This document shows, piece by piece, positions 58,945 to 64,000 of a DNA stretch of 64,000 bases. The translations under genes were made by a program, and so were the position numbers. Source of the DNA: JBBPZK01 sp965219175 (lineage in GTDB: Bacteria > Actinomycetota > Rubrobacteria > Rubrobacterales > Rubrobacteraceae); assembly GCA_965219175.1 (NCBI GenBank), contig CBDCNI010000001.1:2852001-2916000 (forward strand), in the 5' to 3' direction. Each line of letters begins with the position of its first letter. The first letter of the stretch is position 1. The notes under the pieces are model-generated. The model saw nothing but the letters and a program-made list of their open reading frames with translations. It made no database searches and was not told the origin of the DNA.

Positions 58945-59994
58945 ATGGAAATACTTTGCATAGGCGACCTGTTTCTCTCCTCGGAAGAGTTCAGAAAAGC
59001 CGTGGAAGAGGAATTGGGCGACGCTGCTTCCGTCAGGGAAGTAACGTGGGCCGGGGAGAAGGCCGAAGACCAGCACCACCTCCAGCAGATCATGGAGGTA
59101 GACGGCCCAGAGGCCGTGCCGACGCCGGAGGAGATCGTCGAGGCCGTGGGCGAAGCCGAAGTCATAACGGTCCACTTCGCCCCGATTCCGGAAGCCGTTC
59201 TCGCCGCCGGCTCGAACCTCAAGGCCGTCGTCGTCGCCCGAGCGGGGACCGAGAACGTGAACATCGAGGTCGCGAGCGAGCGTGGCATCGCGGTCGTCAA
59301 CCTCGTCGGCCGAAACGCCCCGGCCGTCGCCGAGCAGGCTATCGCGCTGATGCTGGCCGAGACCCGCGACATCGCGCGGGTGGACCGCGGCATCCGGGCC
59401 GGTGGGTGGCCCAAGAAGTTCCCCCAGGCGCCCTACGACCTGTACGGGAGCACGGTCGGCCTTATAGGTTTCGGCCAGGTCGCCCGGCAACTGGCGCCCC
59501 GCATCTCGGGCTTCGACGTGACACTTCTGGTCTATGACCCGTACGTTGACGCCGACACCATCAAGTCTTATGGCGGCGAGAAGGTTGAAGACCTCGGTAG
59601 GATCTTCCGCGACTCGGACTTCGTTAGCCTGCACGCCCGCCTCTCGGACGAGACACGTCGCTTTATCGGGCGGGAGCACTTCGAGATGATGAAGCCTACC
59701 GCCTACTTCATAAACAACGCGAGAAGCCGGATGGTCCGCTACGACGACCTCTACGAAGTTTTGAAAGAAGGCCGGATCGCCGGGGCCGCCCTCGACGTTC
59801 ACGACGACGAGCCGCTCGGCGAGGGGAACCCCTGGTTGGATCTACCGAACGTGACACTCACGCCGCACCTGGCTGGTTCCACGACGGGCACTTGGGAGAA
59901 CTCGGTACGGATGACGGCCGAGGCGGTAAAGGAGATCTCCTCGACCGGAGAGGCGACGAATACGGTCAACGCCCAGGCGCTCTCAAAGAAATGA
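58945..59994 (+). CDS. 2-hydroxyacid dehydrogenase (D-isomer specific)
   Basis: This 349-residue protein has GFGQVARQLAPRISGFDV (NAD motif), ANINNARSRMVRYDDLYEVL-like NNARSRMVRYDDLYEVLKEG (Arg), DVHDDEPLGEGNPW (Glu region) and LTPHLAGST (His). ATG 58945 follows GGAGG. The gene is linked by an ATGA overlap to the FGGY kinase gene, so it belongs to a carbohydrate or sugar-acid catabolic operon. It is distinct from the paralogue at 37739. Confidence 0.92.
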   Translation: MEILCIGDLFLSSEEFRKAVEEELGDAASVREVTWAGEKAEDQHHLQQIMEVDGPEAVPTPEEIVEAVGEAEVITVHFAPIPEAVLAAGSNLKAVVVARAGTENVNIEVASERGIAVVNLVGRNAPAVAEQAIALMLAETRDIARVDRGIRAGGWPKKFPQAPYDLYGSTVGLIGFGQVARQLAPRISGFDVTLLVYDPYVDADTIKSYGGEKVEDLGRIFRDSDFVSLHARLSDETRRFIGREHFEMMKPTAYFINNARSRMVRYDDLYEVLKEGRIAGAALDVHDDEPLGEGNPWLDLPNVTLTPHLAGSTTGTWENSVRMTAEAVKEISSTGEATNTVNAQALSKK

Positions 59995-61496
59995 GCCCTT
60001 ATCTGCTGGGCATAGACAGCGGAAACACGAACACGAAGGCGGTCGTGTTCGACGAAGAGGGTTACGAGCGGGGCGTGGGCAGCTTCAACAACCAGCAGAT
60101 CAACCCGCACCCGCGCTGGGTCGAGCAAGACATGAACGTGGTCTGGGAGAACGTCCAGAAGGCTGTCCGCGAAGCTATCCTCTCGGCCGGCATAGAGGGT
60201 GGCGACGTCTCAGCCGTCGGCGTATCGGGCCACGGGGACGGCGTCTACCTGGTGGACGAAAACGGGGAGCCGGTGCGCGCCGGCATCCAGTCCATGGATT
60301 CGAGAGCCCACGAACTGCTCGCGTGCTGGGACGAGTCCGGGGTCGGCGACGAGGTCCTCCGGTTCAACGGCCAGCGTCCCTTCGCGTCTTTTCCGCCGAC
60401 GCTGCTGGCGTGGTTCAAGGAAAATCAGCCGGAGGTACTGGGGCGGACGCGTTGGGTGTTGTACGTGAAGGATTGGATCCGCTACAAACTCACCGGCGAG
60501 TTCGCCACCGACCCCTCGGAAGCTTCGAGCGGCTTCACCGACGTAAGGACCCAGAAATACGGCGACAAAGCTTTCTCCATATACGACCTCGAAGAAGCTC
60601 GGGAGATGCTACCTCCTATAGTCGGCTGCGCCGAAGTAGCAGGCGGGGTGACCGAGGAGGCGTCCCGGCTCACGGGGTTAAAGACCGGGACGCCTGTAGT
60701 AGGCGGCGCCCACGACGTGGACTGTTCCTCCTTCGGGGTGGGATGCGTGGAGCCAGGTGACCTGACCATGATCGCCGGTACCTGGAGCATAAACGAGGTC
60801 GTCAGCGACGAGCCGGCCTTCAATGAGGGGGCGGCCTGCCGCAACTTCGTCGAGCCCGGCCTGTACCTCAACCTATCCGCCTCCCCGACGGGCGCCACCA
60901 ACCTGGAGTGGTTCGTGCGGCGCATGTGTCCGATGGAAGTCGAATACTCCAGGCAGATCGGGGTTTCACCCTTCGCGTTCGTCAACGAGGAAGTCGAGAA
61001 GGTGATAAATGAGGAGCCGCGCGTCTTCTACCATCCGTTCCTCTACTCTTCCCCGCACGGCGACGACGCCACCGGTGGCTTCTTCGGACTGCGCGGCTGG
61101 CACACCCGCGGCCACCTGCTGCGCGCGCTCCTGGAAGGAACCGTCTTCAATCACAAGACCCACGTGGACATCCTTAGAAACGCCTTCGATGTAAAGCGCA
61201 TCCGGCTGACGGGCGGCGGCTCCGGCAGCGAAGTCTGGTCACAGATGTTCGCCGACGCCCTGAACGAGACCGTCGAGGTCACGGGGGCCGGAGAGACGGG
61301 AGCTTTGGGCGCGGCCTTGTGCGCCGGGGTCGGGACCGGCGTCTACGACTCACTGGCCGACGCAACCGGGAGCGTCGTCCGGAAGCTGCGCACCCACGAG
61401 CCCGACGCGAGAAATAGCGAGCGGCTCGCGGAAGCTTACGAGACCTACATGAGCCTCGTGGACGCCCTGGAACCAGTCTGGTCCCGCACCGGCTGA
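59991..61496 (+). CDS. FGGY-family carbohydrate kinase (L-xylulose kinase-like)
   Basis: This 501-residue kinase has the phosphate-1 motif LLGIDSGNTNTKAVVFDEEG, the region GVSGHGDGVYLVDENGEPVR, the FGGY adenosine motif RLTGGGSGSEVWSQMFADAL and catalytic Asp in GGAHDVDCSSF. I use ATG 59991 because it overlaps the stop of the dehydrogenase gene by 4 bases (ATGA) and gives the normal N-terminus. An in-frame start at 59892 lies inside that gene. By resemblance it is near the L-xylulose/erythritol-type group; the substrate sugar is not certain. Confidence 0.92.
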   Translation: MSPYLLGIDSGNTNTKAVVFDEEGYERGVGSFNNQQINPHPRWVEQDMNVVWENVQKAVREAILSAGIEGGDVSAVGVSGHGDGVYLVDENGEPVRAGIQSMDSRAHELLACWDESGVGDEVLRFNGQRPFASFPPTLLAWFKENQPEVLGRTRWVLYVKDWIRYKLTGEFATDPSEASSGFTDVRTQKYGDKAFSIYDLEEAREMLPPIVGCAEVAGGVTEEASRLTGLKTGTPVVGGAHDVDCSSFGVGCVEPGDLTMIAGTWSINEVVSDEPAFNEGAACRNFVEPGLYLNLSASPTGATNLEWFVRRMCPMEVEYSRQIGVSPFAFVNEEVEKVINEEPRVFYHPFLYSSPHGDDATGGFFGLRGWHTRGHLLRALLEGTVFNHKTHVDILRNAFDVKRIRLTGGGSGSEVWSQMFADALNETVEVTGAGETGALGAALCAGVGTGVYDSLADATGSVVRKLRTHEPDARNSERLAEAYETYMSLVDALEPVWSRTG

Positions 61497-61517
61497 AGAG
61501 CGAAAGAGGAGGCAAAG

Positions 61518-62555
61518 ATGCTAGCCGCCGTTTTCCGTGGTCCCGGTGAGTTGGATGTCGCAGAAGTAGAGAAGCCGGAGGCCGGTCCCGGCGAGGTCGT
61601 CGTCGAAGTCGGGGCCAATACCGTATGCGGCACCGACGTGCGCATCCTACGCGGCGAGAAGACCAGAGGCATAGGACGAAACGTCGTCCTCGGACACGAA
61701 TTTTCCGGACGCGTCGCTGAGATCGGGGAAGACGTATCGGGCTACGAGATCGGTGCGCAGGTAGTGATGGCTCCGGCGATAGCGTGCCACTACTGCTACT
61801 TCTGCAAACGCGGCATGGAGAACGTCTGCCTGAACAAGAAGATCATGGGCAACATCGTGGACGGTGGGCTCGCCGAGTACGCGCGCATTCCGGCCGATGC
61901 AGTCAGGGCGGGCAACCTCTTCGTGGCTGGAAAGGACCTTCCCCCGGAGCAGTTGGCGCTGGCCGAGCCACTCGCGTGCTGCATCAACGGCCGGGATAAC
62001 TACCGGGTGGATCTCGACGACATGGTCCTCCTCCTGGGAGCGGGACCGATAGGACTCTTCCATCTACAGTTGGCGCTGCTTGCCGGGGCGCGCACCGTGA
62101 TCGTGAGCAACCGTTTCGAGGCACGCCGAAACTTTGCCGCCGAGCTGGGCGCCCACGTCACCGTGGACCCAACGAGCGAGGACCTCTGGGAAGTGGTCGC
62201 GGAGTACACGGACGGGCTCGGGGTGGACGTGTCCGTCATCTGCGTCGGGAAGCCTGAACTCGTCAACGACGCCCTGCGAGTAACGCGCAAGGGAGGGCGC
62301 GTCAACGTGTTTGCGGGGCTGGCGGGAGATGGGTGGGCCGAGGTGGAGGCAAACCTCATCCACTACAACGAGTTGGTGCTCACCGGGGCCTCCGATTCCA
62401 GGCGCTGCGACTACGATACGGCTCTGCGCCTGATCGAGACGGGAAGCATAGATACGAAACGGATGGTCACGCACCGCTTCCCGCTCATAGACGCCGAAAG
62501 AGCGATCGAGGTTTCGGCCGCCGGCGAGGGCGTCAAGGTGGTGGTAGTGCCGTAA
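61518..62555 (+). CDS. Zinc-dependent medium-chain dehydrogenase (sorbitol/threonine-DH type)
   Basis: This 345-residue MDR enzyme has catalytic zinc ligands in VCGTDVRIL (Cys) and LGHEFSG (His-Glu), a structural zinc loop CHYCYFCKRGMENVC, and the NAD-binding LLGAGPIGLFHLQLALLAGA. It follows the kinase gene by 21 bases, with AGAGGAGG before ATG 61518. It would oxidise a polyol or sugar alcohol to a ketose, feeding the kinase (inference from operon order). Confidence 0.93.
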   Translation: MLAAVFRGPGELDVAEVEKPEAGPGEVVVEVGANTVCGTDVRILRGEKTRGIGRNVVLGHEFSGRVAEIGEDVSGYEIGAQVVMAPAIACHYCYFCKRGMENVCLNKKIMGNIVDGGLAEYARIPADAVRAGNLFVAGKDLPPEQLALAEPLACCINGRDNYRVDLDDMVLLLGAGPIGLFHLQLALLAGARTVIVSNRFEARRNFAAELGAHVTVDPTSEDLWEVVAEYTDGLGVDVSVICVGKPELVNDALRVTRKGGRVNVFAGLAGDGWAEVEANLIHYNELVLTGASDSRRCDYDTALRLIETGSIDTKRMVTHRFPLIDAERAIEVSAAGEGVKVVVVP

Positions 62556-62698
62556 GAGCGGCTCCCGGTAGAAGCCCGAGATCCAACCGATTATCCGGAT
62601 ATATTTTCGCGCGGCGTCAACAGAGAATCGGTCCTCGGCTTCGTTTCCACTGTAAACTGGTGGGTGGAAGAGTCCGACACGGAAAGGTCGAGCCTGTT

Positions 62699-64000
62699 AT
62701 GCGTCTGGTGATCATTGGTGGGGTTGCAGCCGGTACAAAAGCGGCGTCCCGCGCCCGCAGGGTAAACCCGGAGATGGAGATCTCCCTGTACCAGGAGGAG
62801 CCGGAGGTTTCGATCTCCGAGTGCGGCCTACCGTACATCATCGCCGGCATCGTGGAAGAACGGGGTCGCCTTATAGCCCGAACCCCGGAGAAGTTCGCGG
62901 AGAAAGACATCGAAGTCCTGACCCGCCACCGGGTCGAGCGGGTAGATACGGACAACAAGACCCTCTCCGTCCGGAACCTCGCCACCGACGAAGTCTTCGA
63001 GGACGCCTACGACCGTCTGATCTTCTCTACCGGCGCCCAGGCTGCCGTTCCTCCCATCCCCGGCGCGGACACGAACGGTGTCTTTGAGCTTCGCTTCCTG
63101 ACGGACTACGATCGCATCCACGAATACATGCAGAAAAACTCTCCCCGGAAAGCCCTCGTGGTCGGCGGCGGATACATCGGTCTTGAAGTCGCCGAGAACC
63201 TCTGCCGCCTCAGCCTGGAAGTCTCCCTGGTGGAAGGCGTGGACCGGGTCGCGAACGCCTACGGCCTTGAGGTCTCCGGGAAGATAGAGGAGCACCTGAA
63301 AGAGAAAGGCGTCGCCGTCTTTACCGGAGAGAACGTCGAGGAGTTCGTAGGCGAGGATAGGGTGAGGAGCGTTCGGTTCGGTGGGCGGGAAGTCGGGGCG
63401 GATCTCGTAATCGTGGGCGTCGGGGTCAAGCCCCGCGTTGACCTTGCCGAAAGAGCCGGCGTCGAGCTCGGGCCGACGGGAGCCATCCGGGTAGACAAGC
63501 ACATGAAGACCAACCTGCCGGACGTGTGGGCCGCCGGGGATTGCGTCGAGTCCACGAACCTTGTCAGTGGCGAGGCGGGTTGGGTCCCGCTCGGGGACAC
63601 CGCCAACCAGATGGGACGCGTCGCGGGCACCAACGCCGCCGCCGGGGAAGACGCGCTCGAGTTCCCAGGCGTGCTCGGCACCGGCATCTTCAAAGTCTTC
63701 GACCTCGGCGTCGCCAAGACCGGACTCTCCGAAAAAGAAGCCGAGGACGCCGGTTTCGAAGTCGTGTGCGCCACGGTCGAAGCGAGGAATCGAGCCGCCT
63801 ACTTCCCCGGCTCGGAAGAAGTCCTGCTTAAGTTGATCTCCGACGCCGAAACAGGCCGCATCCTGGGCGCCGAGACGGTCGGAGGCGGCGCGGACAGGCT
63901 CGTGGACGTGTGCGCCACGGCGATCTGGGGCGGCCTCTCCTACCCGGACCTTGTCAACATAGACCTCGCCTACGCTCCACCCTTCGGCCCGACCCTGAGC
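62699..64000 (+). CDS. CoA-disulfide reductase / NADH oxidase-like flavoprotein (3' end outside window)
   Basis: ATG 62699 starts a frame that stays open to base 64000 (434 codons, no stop). It has the FAD motif VIIGGVAAGTKAASRA, the active-site region VSISECGLPYIIAG with a single redox Cys (the CoA-disulfide-reductase/NADH-oxidase type rather than the CxxxxC type), the NAD(P)H motif ALVVGGGYIGLEVAENL, and VWAAGDCVE for FAD. The family is usually 440-560 residues, so little is missing unless a rhodanese domain follows. GGAAAGG lies upstream. Function: reduction of CoA-disulfide or of O2/peroxide. Confidence 0.9.
   Translation, partial: MRLVIIGGVAAGTKAASRARRVNPEMEISLYQEEPEVSISECGLPYIIAGIVEERGRLIARTPEKFAEKDIEVLTRHRVERVDTDNKTLSVRNLATDEVFEDAYDRLIFSTGAQAAVPPIPGADTNGVFELRFLTDYDRIHEYMQKNSPRKALVVGGGYIGLEVAENLCRLSLEVSLVEGVDRVANAYGLEVSGKIEEHLKEKGVAVFTGENVEEFVGEDRVRSVRFGGREVGADLVIVGVGVKPRVDLAERAGVELGPTGAIRVDKHMKTNLPDVWAAGDCVESTNLVSGEAGWVPLGDTANQMGRVAGTNAAAGEDALEFPGVLGTGIFKVFDLGVAKTGLSEKEAEDAGFEVVCATVEARNRAAYFPGSEEVLLKLISDAETGRILGAETVGGGADRLVDVCATAIWGGLSYPDLVNIDLAYAPPFGPTLS

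Noticed and set aside
1..64000. CRISPR array, tRNA, rRNA or replication origin
   Set aside because: I saw no regularly spaced repeats, no tRNA-like cloverleaf with CCA-end context, no rRNA motifs and no DnaA-box cluster. A tRNAscan/Infernal run would be needed to exclude a tRNA firmly.

Overview
The window is high-GC actinobacterial chromosome. It uses GTG and TTG starts freely, Shine-Dalgarno sites are GGAGG-like, and several genes look leaderless. Gene content and protein style suggest a Rubrobacter-like organism. That is inference from family resemblance only; no rRNA or other marker gene is present.

Layout. 1-2000: a redox fusion protein (UspA tail, protochlorophyllide-reductase-type domains, rubredoxin-like zinc knuckles) followed by a 2Fe-2S ferredoxin. 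2000-3700: an AT-rich insert with two convergent genes (DUF4145 and a DUF6414-like protein). 3780-7150: a toxin-antitoxin island with vapBC, an orphan higA, a ribbon-helix-helix/PIN pair, a second vapB copy with a vestigial vapC, a Phd antitoxin with a frameshifted mazF, and relics of DUF433 and other genes. 7250-12000: CorA, DUF2256, patatin, TRIC-type channel, Mug glycosylase and a CPA antiporter. 12000-16200: a stress-envelope module in which two copies of a holin-like/DUF3618 pair flank a BrkB membrane protein, with a SigB-like promoter in front. 16500-18000: a candidate small RNA, a second CorA and a stand-alone PCP_red protein. 18000-25000: two convergent ABC-2 transporter operons separated by an IS5-type element (inserted into a small ORF), a nucleotidyltransferase gene and an IS982-type element.

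25370-25837 holds the most notable gene. It is an OsmC-family peroxidase whose predicted catalytic cysteine codon is an in-frame TGA, followed at a suitable distance by a SECIS-like hairpin. A standard gene caller would truncate it. It is a candidate selenoprotein.

26000-42350: an MFS exporter, an AhpD-like protein, an aldo/keto reductase, an orphan sensor kinase, another ABC-2 pair, glutamine-dependent NAD synthetase, DUF1206, NUDIX, a hydroxyacid dehydrogenase, a CNNM/CorC protein and a membrane glycosyltransferase. 42690-49720: a catabolic cluster (nitrilase-fold hydrolase, APC permease, HpsN-like HisD-family dehydrogenase, GH13 glucosidase) divergent from a PucR regulator. 50050-53760: an ABC exporter with a 26-residue membrane peptide, then a compact set of degenerate receiver, NUDIX and methyltransferase. 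53800-58700: an IscA/ErpA-type protein and a MoxR-DUF58-transglutaminase operon. 58945-64000: a hydroxyacid dehydrogenase, FGGY kinase and zinc dehydrogenase operon, then a CoA-disulfide-reductase-like flavoprotein cut by the window end.

I saw no tRNA, rRNA or CRISPR array.
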